Shown piece by piece: positions 10,936 to 19,953 of a DNA stretch of 45,528 nt. A model generated the notes under the pieces. The model saw nothing but the letters and a program-made list of their open reading frames with translations, was not told the DNA's origin and made no database searches. This DNA comes from Mesotaenium endlicherianum (Eukaryota; Streptophyta; Zygnematophyceae; Zygnematales; Mesotaeniaceae). The number at the start of each line of letters is the position of its first letter. The first letter of the stretch is position 1. The DNA is taken from contig WELA01001462.1 of NCBI GenBank assembly GCA_009602735.1, positions 714,961 to 760,488 of the forward strand. The letters run 5' to 3'. The translations under genes and the position numbers were made by a program.

Positions 10936-13121
10936 TCATACACCCAGGCGTAAGGCTAGCACCATGCACAGAGGGATGCCCTTGCCCCCAAACGCAGCCT
11001 TGTCTGTGCCAGGCAACAAAATCGAGGAGCTATAGCCTAGCGGAATGCTCGCCTGCACACAATCTATCCACTCCGCATCGCTATCTAGCAACCGCGGCCA
11101 CCAGCTGGCTGACTGCCACTGGAGTATCACTAGCGTGCAGTTGGCCTTGCATCGCAGCACGTGGTCGACTACTGGAGCGACCATCTGAGGTGGTGGAAAA
11201 CAATAGTTGTTTTCACCTGCCCAGTGCTCGGTGAGGGCATTTATGGCCTCAGCGCCCACCTCTAGCCACCTAGAGTTGAACCTCGACAAGCGCGTGTTGC
11301 TTGCTGTGGCAAATCTATCGATCGAATGCGGCCCCCACTCTGCTTCTAGGCTTTGAAAGGCCTCCGGTCGCAGGAAAAAATCGTCCAAGTCTTTTCGCCT
11401 AGAGAGCTCGTCTGCCACTGCATTCAATTCCCTAGGAATCCACTCTACGAACAAGTTGAGCTGGTGTCTAAGACTAATACCAAATACTTGAGCACAAGCA
11501 TCTGCTAAATCTGCCTTAGACGAGCCGCCTTTTCTCAAAACATAATACATTGCTTGGCTGTCGACGCGCAAGAGCACTTGTCGCCCGCCTATCACTTGGA
11601 TGGCCTTATCCAACGCTGCCTTAGCGACAAGTATCTCCCTTGATGTTGACGGTCCCCCGATGCTAGCAGTGGGGAGTGGGCCCAGCAATTCCCACGTCTG
11701 CCCTGAGGCCACCGATCTCAGTACTACGCCCCATGTGGTCACGCTAGCGTCGGTGTGCATGACAAAATCAGGGGCCATGGTGGCCCGAATGGGAGTACTG
11801 CGCCCCATGTGGTCACGCTAGCGTCGGTGTGCATGACAAAATCAGGGGCCATGGTGGCCCGAATGGGAGCACCATTCAACTTATCAAAGTGCTCCTCCCA
11901 AAACGCAAGCTCGTGGAGCAGCCCTTCCGTCGTGGGGACCATGTCATCCCGAGTAAACCCCTGGTTGATAACAGTGTACATATGGCGTGTGTACATGCCC
12001 GCGGTGCCCCCAAAAGCCACCTTCATGGAAATTAGCTGGCCTGCTAAAGATGCTATCGTTCTAATGTGCACGCTACGGGTCCTGTGGGCCATAGCTCGAA
12101 CGTGGAGGAGTGTTAGCAGGAGCTTTTCCTTGCGCGTCTTGCCAATGTGCACCCAAAGTTTACGAGTGTCTATCACAACGCCCAAGAACTGTGTGATTTT
12201 TTAACACGTAAGTATTGCCTTCTGCATATTCACCACGAATCCTGCTAGTGCAAGTTCGCCGAACACCAGCCGCATTGTTCGCGCGTGGGCGTCCTCACTG
12301 GGACAGCTCACCAGAAAATTGTCTAGATATGCTATGACTCGTATCCCCATCTGCCTCCACCTTCCCACCAGCTCTTTCACCACTCGTGTGAATACGTAAG
12401 GTGCGATCGCAAGTCCGAATGGGAGACATGTGAAAGTGTAAATTTTCTTATCCAGCTCGAACCCCAAGAACGTATGTGCATCTTCGTGCATCTTGACGTG
12501 ATGATAGCCAGACCTGAGGTCAATGGTAAACACGAAGTCGTCTACGTGCACGACATTGACTAACTTATCCAACCCCTCGTACTTAAATTTTACTTTTTTC
12601 AACGCTTTGTTCACGTGGCGCAGGTCATGAATTAATCGTAACTTCTTGCCCTCGACCACGTTCAAGGGGCATATGCAGTGTGGGAGACCTGGGAGAGTCC
12701 ACTCTCTGGCAGCTCCGGAGGCTACTAGCTCCCCCACTGATTCACGGGCAAATTGTATGTGTTTCTCCACACCTTTATGGTTGCGCTGGTGATGCGGAGG
12801 TGCAGTATGCGTGTCCCACACCAACTTGTAGCCACTCTCAACGGTAGAGAGGACTAACGAAGACGTACACCAACGTTTCCACCAGGCAACATTTGCTCCC
12901 AAATTTCCTGCAACCACGGTTGCTTGCGGTGGTACCTTCGATGCGGCGCCGTCCGACTGCACGGCTTCTTCCTTCCGCCCCAAGTACACTTGGAGTTCGT
13001 GTTCGAAATCCTTCTCGTCGCTCACGAAATTACCTATGACCCCACACACGATATAGCATACCCGCGGTTGGTCTTGGCCACGATGCCTCGAACGTGTCAA
13101 CGATTGATTGGCATCCTCCAT
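10936..13121 (-). pseudogene. reverse transcriptase / RNase H polyprotein of copy A (broken)
   Basis: It matches the open frame of copy B closely. The start codon ATG at 13121 is preserved here (the B copy has a stop right after it). The RT core and the RNase H domain are recognisable, followed by the C-terminal region (IDRFATASNTRLSRFNS) typical of YR retroelements. The frame is stopped by TAA at 12203-12201, where copy B has TCA, and is shifted by the 74-bp tandem duplication at 11721-11868. The RT active site reads YLDN instead of YxDD. Confidence 0.85.
11721..11868. repeat. 74-bp tandem duplication in the RNase H region of copy A
   Basis: Units 11721-11794 and 11795-11868 differ at one visible base (GTACTACGCC vs GTACTGCGCC). 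Copy B has one unit only. 74 is not a multiple of 3, so the duplication shifts the frame across the first catalytic Asp of RNase H (HTDAS). Confidence 0.9.
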
Positions 13122-13992
13122 TACCCTGCTCCGCAATTGCAGCATCGGGGTACGCTATGCATGCACCGGCAACCGACTTGTGTGGCACATGTGTGCACCC
13201 TTTTGACATCGCATTGCAGCCCCTCTATACGCGGCGATCCAAAATTCCATAGGAGTGATCCCAACCGTGCTCCCACTGCCAATGCCTATATGGCTGGCAG
13301 GAGCCTTCATGCATACTTGCGCCAGTGCGCGTGCATTCAATTTGTGCTTTGAAAACCTTTTGCCCACACTCCTCTGGCCTATAGCAGCCTTGCAATACAA
13401 TGCGCCAGTGCGCGAGGGGCGACACGCCAACAAACCAAAAAACCAGCCGCGAGAACCAAAGCTCAATGAGAGTGGTCTCCATTCGTGCGCAATCTGCCAG
13501 CGCCTAGGAGGCCTGAAGGGGCTTTCTTCCACCCACGCACATCCATACGTGCGGCGTACGTCCCTCGATAAGAGGGACATGCATCATCCGCCTACTATTT
13601 TGCCCAACAAGCAAACTGACGTAACGGCAACTATAACAACCAACAAAACGGCCACAAAATATTTACAACAAACACCATCATGTATGCAACGACCACAAGC
13701 AAGGACCGAGTCAACAACCAATCAAACATAACCAATAACAACAATAATTACAACCAAATATTTGTGGAGTCCTCGGCCTGGTATTCCACCCGCGTCCAAC
13801 AATGTTATGCTCCTTAACGTGAGCATGTGCACCCAAATGTCCAGGGGGCCTAGGTGGCCAACCAAGGCAGCAACAATTTGCCAATAAATATTAATAAAAA
13901 ATAATCATACCAAAAATTTAAATTGTCCATGGAGGCCAAAGGCCTGGTTAACAATGTCCAACTACTCACACTCCAAATAACAAAAAATGCTA
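13122..13992 (-). other. gag-to-pol spacer of copy A with a conserved hairpin
   Basis: No coding frame is conserved here. A perfect hairpin GTCCCTC-GATAA-GAGGGAC lies at 13560-13578, and the same hairpin is found in the spacer of copy B at 31206-31224. The motif GCGCCAGTGCGCG occurs twice (about 13318 and 13399). The spacer is unusually long for a retroelement and may hold a promoter or internal ribosome entry signal; that is inference. Confidence 0.6.
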
Positions 13993-14928
13993 TTAACGCT
14001 GGGGCTGGCCATAAGGCCCCTGGGGCGGCCCATAAGGCCCCTGGAAGTTTGCTACCTGAGCAGGTGCTAGCAAAGGCTGCCTCTGTTGGGGGCCTGGGCC
14101 ATTAGGTGGCCCCGAAGGGCAAAAACGAGATGTGTGGCCTACCATGTGGCAGTGCCAGCAACTCAAGTCATTTCTAAACATCCTAGGAGCGCGGGGGTTA
14201 GCCTTAAACGCATACGGGCTGGCCCGTGGTTTGCGGTTACTAAAATCAAACTCCCTCTCCTCCTCTTTGTCCTTACTACTCTTAGCCACTTGCTTTTGGA
14301 CCCGATTTTCCCAATCCTCGCTCTCATCCTTAGTTTGCATGGACTTGCCAGCCTCATTAATCACAGGCCAGCTATGCAAGTCCGCGGAAATGATTTGCTT
14401 TTGTCGAAAAGTTATCAAAGACAAACCTTCAGTGAGCGCGCTTTGGGCCGCTTCAATGTCTTCCTTGTCCAGCGCATCTTGAGCGTTGTGGCACAGCTCC
14501 GCGAGGTCGTTCATGACCTTCATTTGGGCGCGGTTGCCCTCAGACAACTTGCCCACACCTGCAACCTCACTTTTCCTCTTGAGCCGCTTGAGCTGCTGCA
14601 GGATGTCCGCCCCTGCTCCCTCGCCATCGTGAGCTCGCGAGACCGTGCTTTGCGCTAGTTTGCTCACTGCCTGCTGTAACTTGGCCATTTCGAGATGAGC
14701 AGCGTGCTGCGCAGCTTTGAGCTCAGCCGCTTCCGCCTTGCTGAGCTCGGCCTGCTCGCTTTTGTACTCTTTAAGGAACTCTGCATGTAATTTGGCGATT
14801 TCGTCAGCAGTAAGCTGGCTCGCTACTCTCGCCCTACCGATGTCGTTAATCTGCTCGCCATTGACCTGCTCGCCATCATTGCGGAAGTCGCTCGGGCCTC
14901 CCTGGCTTCCCTCACCTCCCACCGTCAT
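13993..14928 (-). CDS. Gag-like protein of copy A (intact, 311 aa)
   Basis: This is the open ORF1 of the YR retroelement, starting at the ATG at 14928 (MT..GEGSQGG). The N-terminal half is a charged, Ala/Glu/Lys-rich probable coiled coil (about residues 40-110). A second helical region and a basic stretch (KDKEEEREFDFSNRK) follow. One CCHC zinc knuckle, CWHCHMVGHTSRFC, matches C-x2-C-x4-H-x4-C. The tail is Pro/Gln/Gly-rich with repeats of GPYGPPQ. By analogy it packages element RNA in particles. This is the only complete gag of the three copies: B has stops and C has lost one zinc Cys. Confidence 0.82.
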   Translation of the reverse strand: MTVGGEGSQGGPSDFRNDGEQVNGEQINDIGRARVASQLTADEIAKLHAEFLKEYKSEQAELSKAEAAELKAAQHAAHLEMAKLQQAVSKLAQSTVSRAHDGEGAGADILQQLKRLKRKSEVAGVGKLSEGNRAQMKVMNDLAELCHNAQDALDKEDIEAAQSALTEGLSLITFRQKQIISADLHSWPVINEAGKSMQTKDESEDWENRVQKQVAKSSKDKEEEREFDFSNRKPRASPYAFKANPRAPRMFRNDLSCWHCHMVGHTSRFCPSGPPNGPGPQQRQPLLAPAQVANFQGPYGPPQGPYGQPQR

Positions 14929-15050
14929 CGCTCGTAAGTGAGCAAACACTCCGCGTCTCGAGTGTTCGCGGATCTATGGTACTCTATCAAGCGATTTTGT
15001 ATGCCTGACATAAGATTGTTTGAGTAAGTCTCGGCATTTAATGTCTACGC

Positions 15051-15205
15051 GGGTATGTGTAGCAACTACCTTCCTACTGCAATGAGGCTTCTTTGCAACG
15101 AGAAGCCTTATGAGGGTTTCGTTTGTCGATGAGACACAACACGTGTGAAATTGATCAAATTTGAACACTTGTCAAACTTTGGTTTGCGACATGAAATGTC
15201 GCAAA
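15051..15205 (-). repeat. 5' terminal repeat A1 of copy A, ending in the junction palindrome
   Basis: Read on the minus strand, A1 runs from the palindrome TTTGCGACAT-GAA-ATGTCGCAAA (15205-15183) to TGCTACACATACCC (15051). It matches A1 of B (29563-29719) and the A2 copies. The same palindrome is also the left end of copy C, which runs the other way, so A and C are head to head around it. Confidence 0.8.
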
Positions 15206-15603
15206 AGTGTTCAAATTTGATCGATTTCACACGTGCCGTGCTTTCATCGACAAACAAACCCTCGTAAAGGCTTCTCTTTGCAAAGAAGCCTTCATTGCAG
15301 CAGGAAGTAGCTGCTACACTTACCCTCCCACCCACCCCTCTAACCCTCCCTCCACGGGGAGGTGCACGTGGCAGGCACCAAAGCTTGTGCCAGCGTTAGT
15401 TCCAGCCATGCACAACAGTGTTGTTCCTGTTTTGTTTCATTGCAGCAAGAAGTAGCTGCTACACTTAGGCGCGTAAAAACAAGCGATAAATTAGCATGCA
15501 TCGATAGATAAGACGACATATGTCAGGCATTCAAGAACGGTGATAAGCGCATCACAGGGCAGTAGCGAATAAGGATGCTAGTGTGTTCGCAAGCTTGCGA
15601 GCA
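15206..15603 (+). repeat. mosaic 5' leader of copy C
   Basis: After the palindrome come an A-type repeat (to about 15322) and then the C-rich tail (CACCCACCCCTCTAACCCTC) that normally follows A2 at the 3' end of these elements. A second short A-end (CATTGCAGCAAGAAGTAGCTG, about 15439-15467) comes next and leads into the gag leader. The order looks like an A2 end recombined onto an A1 start. Confidence 0.55.
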
Positions 15604-16537
15604 ATGACCGAGAGGGGAGAGGGTAGCCGGGGAGGCGATAGCAACTTGCCATCGGGTGGCGAGCAGCCCCATGGCGAGGAGCAATTAAATCAAATTGGAA
15701 CGGCTCGCGTAGCAAGCCAACCAACAGAGATCGAACTAGCAAAATATATGCAAAAATCCTAAGAGAGTATGAGAGCGAGCAGGCCGAGCTCACCAAGGCT
15801 GACGCGGTCAATCTCAGAGGAGCTCAGCGAGCTACTGCACTATAAATGGCAAAATTGCAAGAGGCTGTTACTAAGTTAGCGCAAACTAAGGTAGCCCGGG
15901 CTCGCGAGGGCGAGGAAGCAGGTTCTGATATCCTACAGCAGCTCAAGCGATTGAAGAGAAAAAGCGACATTGCAGGTGTGGGCAATGTCCAAGGGCAACC
16001 GCGCTCAGATGAAGGTGATGAACAACCTCGCGGTGTTATGCACAACGCCCAAGACGCGTTGGACAAGGAAGACATTCGAGTGGCCCAAAGCGCGCCCATG
16101 GAAGGTTTGTGCTTGATGACTTTTCGGCAAAAGCAAATCATTTCCGCGGACTTGCATAGCTGGCCTGTGATTAACGAGGTGGTCAAGTCTATGCAAACTA
16201 AGGATGAGAGTAAGGATTGGGAGAATAGGATCCAAAAGCAAGTGGCGAAGAGGACGAAGGACAAAGAGGAGGAGAGGGAGGTTGTTTTTGGTAGTCACAA
16301 ATCTCGGGCCATCCGGTATGCGTTTAAGGCTAACCCCCGCGCTCCTAGGATGTTTAGAAATGATGTGAGTTGCTGGACCTGCCATATGGCCGGTCATACA
16401 TCTCGGTTTTCCCCTACGTGGGCACCTAATGGCCCAGGCCTGAGAGGCAGCAGCCCTTGCTAGCACCTGCCCAAGTAGCAAATTTTCAGGAGCCTTATGG
16501 GCCACCTCAGGGGCCCTATGGCCAGCCCCAGCGCTAA
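15604..16537 (+). pseudogene. gag remnant of copy C
   Basis: The ATG at 15604 opens the gag reading (MTERGEGS), which meets stops after about 50 codons; the downstream part continues in another frame and ends with GPYGQPQR and TAA at 16535-16537. The zinc knuckle reads CWTCHMAGHTSRFS, so the last zinc-binding Cys has become Ser. Confidence 0.75.
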
Positions 16538-17997
16538 GTAGCAGGTTGTTTGAGCTATTTTAGTTGGACATTGTTAACTAGGCCTTGGCCTACATGGACA
16601 TTTCTAAATTTGTTGTTATTATCTTGTTGCTAAATTGTTGCTGAATTTTGTTGGCCACCTAGGCCCCGTGGACAGTTGGTTGCCCATGCTCACGTTGATT
16701 GAGCATAAATATGTGGATGTAGGTTGTTTTATTAGGCCTAAGCATCCACAATAACATTTATTATGTATCTATTGGTTTTTTTTTTGGTCTGGTTGCTTGT
16801 TGTTGACTTGGTCCTTGTTGTTGTTTTGCATACATGAAGGCTTCATACCTATTATTTGTTGTTGGCTTATGTTTTGGTACCATTACGCTAGTTTGCTTTG
16901 GTGGCATGTTAGTATGAGGAGGATGCGTGTCCCTCACATCAAGAGATGTACGCCGCATATACAGATGTGCATTGGGTGAAAAAAAGTCCCTGCAGGCCAC
17001 CTACGCACTGGCAGGTTGGGCCCGAATGGGGGCCGCTCCCATTGAGCATTGGCTTCAATGCTGGTCTATTTGGTGTGTTGCCCCTCAAGCATTGGCGCGT
17101 TGTATGAACGATTGCTATGGGAAAGATGAGGGCTGGCAGGGGGATGACCCAAGGTCAAACTCACGCGCACTAGCATGAGTATGCATGTAAGGTTTCTGCA
17201 GACCACCTAGACACTGGCAGTGGGAGCACGGGTGGGGTCGCTCCTATGGGGTTGGGTTGTCGCGCACTGATGTGCTGCAATGAGATGTCGCAAGGGTGCA
17301 TGCATGTGCCATCATACAAGCTTGTTGCCAGTGCACGCAAAGCTCATATGCTGTGACTGCGGAGCATGAGATTGGAGGGTGGTCAATCTTGACAAGTGAG
17401 GTACAGTGTGGCCAAAACCAACATCGATTATGCTATCTCGTGTAATAGGTCATAGGTAAGTTCGTAAGTGACGAGAAGGATTTTGAACACGAACTCCAGG
17501 TGTTCTATGGGCAGAAGGAAGAGGCCGTGCAATCTGATGGCACCGCCTCGAAGGTACCACCGCAAGCAACCATGGTTGGAGGAAATTTGGGGGCGAACGT
17601 TGCTTGGTGAAAACGTCGGTGTACGTCTTCGTTAGTCCTATCTACTATTCAGAGCGGCTACAAGTTGGTATGGGACACGCATGCTGCGCCTAAGTATCAA
17701 CAACGCAATCACAAAGGTGTGGAGAAATATATACAATTTGCCCGCGAGACAACAGAGGAGTTGGTAGCCTCTAAGGCTGCCAGAGAGTGGACCCTGCCGG
17801 ATTTGCCGCACTGCATATGCTTTTGAACGTTGTCGAGGGAAAAAGACTAAGATTGATCCAAGACCTGTGCCACGTGAACAAAGCTTTGCGTAAAGTAAGT
17901 CAAGTATGAGGGGCTAGATAAGCTAGTTGATGCTGTGCAAATAGATGATTTTGTGTCTACCATTGACCTTAAATCACGAAGATGCTCATACGTTCTT

Positions 17998-18246
17998 CGC
18001 CTAGTTTTAATATACTCCCATGCAGCCTCTTTTGGCCGAATCGTACGTATTGCAATACTTCGTATCTTGATACTCCGTATTGGCGTATAACCAGATTTTT
18101 TGATTTATTTCCAATTTATAGTCGGTTTATTCCACCGACACTCACGTATTTCAGCTTATTCCAACGTACAGGTTTGACTCTCACGTACTGTACGTACGGC
18201 AAATCGGCGAATCCGTATGCGCCGTATCCGAATTTCAAAACTAGGG
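17998..18246. mobile_element. 249-bp MITE with TTCTT target duplication
   Basis: The insert is flanked by TTCTT at 17993-17997 and 18247-18251, and copies A and B show the empty site. Its ends are inverted: left GCCTAGTTTTAAT, right (complement) CCCTAGTTTTGAA. It has no coding capacity. The interior is rich in CGTATT/AATACG words that can fold back. It is a non-autonomous DNA transposon by structure; the superfamily is not assigned. Confidence 0.75.
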
Positions 18247-18367
18247 TTCTTGGAAATCGAGCTAGATAAGAAAATCTACACTTTTGCCTGTCTCCCATTC
18301 GGGCTTGCGATCGCACCGTACGTGTTCAGAAGGGTGGTGAAGGAGCTAGTGAGAAGGTGGAGGCAAA

Positions 18368-19621
18368 TGAAATGAATCTTGCTTATTCAAGATTAATATA
18401 TTTCATTTAAATATAAAAGATCAGAGATAGGTGGATGCGTGTGAAATCAGGGAGCGATCTTCGCCCTTATAATGAATTCCGTTTACTCATTTATAACCCT
18501 TGACTCACTTATCGTAGTGTGCCATAGTTGCACACGAATACAAGGCACAAGAAAGAGGCGAGCTTGAGGACTAGAGCTTCTCCTTTAGAAACTCCTGACC
18601 TCTTGCCTACCAAGCATACAAGCATGTGTAAGCACATACACAACATCAGGGGACTGAATAGCAAAGGCGCTCTCATTCAGATGACCATAAAGTAGCTCAA
18701 ACACATCCCACTGACTTAGGTGCAAAAACCATGGAATCTGTCCGCTGTGTGACCCCGAAATGTCAGAGGGCATAACTCTGTCAATACTACTCCAAATTAA
18801 GCAAACTTAGCGGCAACGGATGCATCTTGACAAGACCTTTCCGAAAAGTCCTAGTTCGTTTCAAATGGAGCACAAACGAATCAGCCATGGCAATTTCCGT
18901 GAAGGCTGGTCATTAGAACGAACCCAAAAAGTGCACACATCACTTGCAAGTAGAAATCCGACTGTAAACCTACTGTCCAGAATGAGGGACCACGGAATCC
19001 TAGCCTGCTATGTACCTAGTGACCACCTGGTTGACCACGGCGCAAGGTGCGCCGTTTCGTGGGAAACCCGTTAAGTTGGGACCCACGGATCTAGGTATAA
19101 CGACCATATTAATTGGTCGGTTGACTGAAGTCCAAACTGTTCAATTGACTGACGACGGCTCCGCCTACCCAGGAGTTAACCACACTGGTAGGACATCGGT
19201 TTACCGAATCTCAGTCGACCTCCCGACTTTCAGTATACTTCGGTCACATGTGCCAATCTACAAATAACAATCTAAATGAATATGTCTATCCTCTGCGTAC
19301 TGAAGCTAAGTATATTGACTAATATCAAGCGAGCTTACTATATGTCAACCTACTGGTGTTATATCCTATATATAACTGATATCAGCAAACTACATTATGA
19401 TATAAAAGTCATCCTGCTGACCTTTTCAACAAAGTCAGCAGACTACACTATGGTACAAAAGTCATCCTGCTGACCTTTTTGACAAAGTAAGTAAACTCGC
19501 ATTACATTGACATACATTCATTTAGATGAACTCGCACATGTGAGTATATAGACATAATACTTATTCAGTGTTATATTTATATATGCAATTAATTAAATAA
19601 ATAATGAACTGATTCATTACA
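18368..19621. mobile_element. solo LTR, 1254 bp, with GCAAA target duplication
   Basis: It begins TGAAATGAATC and ends GATTCATTACA (imperfect 11-bp inverted ends, TG...CA). It is flanked by GCAAA at 18363-18367 and 19622-19626, inside the RT of copy C. Its ends and an interior block near 19155-19200 (CCGCCTACCC.GGAGTTAACC) match the gypsy LTR at 27594-29039, so it is a diverged relative. It contains no internal gypsy sequence. A 53-bp tandem duplication lies inside it at 19384-19489. Confidence 0.7.
19384..19489. repeat. 53-bp tandem duplication inside the solo LTR
   Basis: Two imperfect units, 19384-19436 and 19437-19489, share AAAAGTCATCCTGCTGACCT and the flanking words ACTACA..ATG and ACAAAGT. 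Confidence 0.75.
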
Positions 19622-19953
19622 GCAAATAAGATGCCAATCTTATCTGGACAACTTTTTGGTGAGCTGTCCCAGTGAGGAAGCCCACTCGGGTCAGGGAACT
19701 AACAGAACTAACCCCCCACCGCCTGCCTCTTACGTCAACACTGCTGCCTAGCTGTGGGGATCACTAGTGACAGGGAACTGTCACCTCCACCCTTAGTCCA
19801 CTTCCGTTGTGGGGTGCAAACAGAGAGAGCTCCAGCAAGACTTGACTGGAGGATGGTTTTGATGTTTAAGGGGTTGTTCCTGGGCCTCCAGGATTAGGAG
19901 ATTGCAATCTGGACCTAGATCTGGACAGCCCTCTAGGTCTGTCTGTTGGCCTT

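Larger units (their letters stand above)
9126..15205 (-). mobile_element. tyrosine-recombinase retrotransposon, copy A (DIRS/Ngaro/kangaroo-like)
   Basis: In element orientation (right to left) the order is repeat A1 (15205-15051), gag (14928-13993), a spacer of about 0.87 kb, RT/RNase H (13121-10936), tyrosine recombinase (10927-9859), then B1 (9755-9670), A2 (9668-9533) and B2 (9202-9126). There is no LTR and no integrase. The YR plus the split direct repeats A1...B1-A2-B2 identify the order of YR retroelements, closest in layout to PAT/Ngaro/kangaroo types. No methyltransferase domain was seen. Copy A is about 97% identical to copy B by eye and has the opposite orientation. It carries a nonsense codon in RT, a 74-bp tandem duplication in RNase H and a YR frameshift, so it is not autonomous as assembled. 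Confidence 0.88.
15183..19687 (+). mobile_element. YR retrotransposon copy C (5' part of a C/D element, interrupted)
   Basis: It is plus strand and about 88% identical to B where compared. It holds a mosaic leader (15206-15603), a decayed gag, the gag-pol spacer and an RT fragment. A 249-bp MITE (17998-18246) and a 1254-bp solo LTR (18368-19621) interrupt the RT. DIRS sequence resumes at about 19627 (TATCTGGACAACTTTTTGGT) and stops at 19687, where the gypsy element begins. Fragment D (29040-29553), on the far side of the gypsy LTR, is probably the 3' end of the same element; about 1.8 kb between them is missing. Confidence 0.75.
17384..19687 (+). pseudogene. reverse transcriptase fragment of copy C with two insertions
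   Basis: The RT frame (for example EKDFEHELQV, SGYKLVWDTH) has several stops and indels. It is split by a MITE at 17998-18246 and by a solo LTR at 18368-19621, and it ends at 19687 just after the YLDNFLVS active-site motif. The motif again has Asn in place of the second Asp. Nothing of RNase H remains. Confidence 0.75.

Noticed and set aside
18368..19621. hAT transposon with an 8-bp duplication (GCAAATGA / GCAAATAA)
   Set aside because: The 8-bp match is imperfect; taking TG...CA ends with a perfect 5-bp GCAAA and the match to the gypsy LTR fits a solo LTR better.
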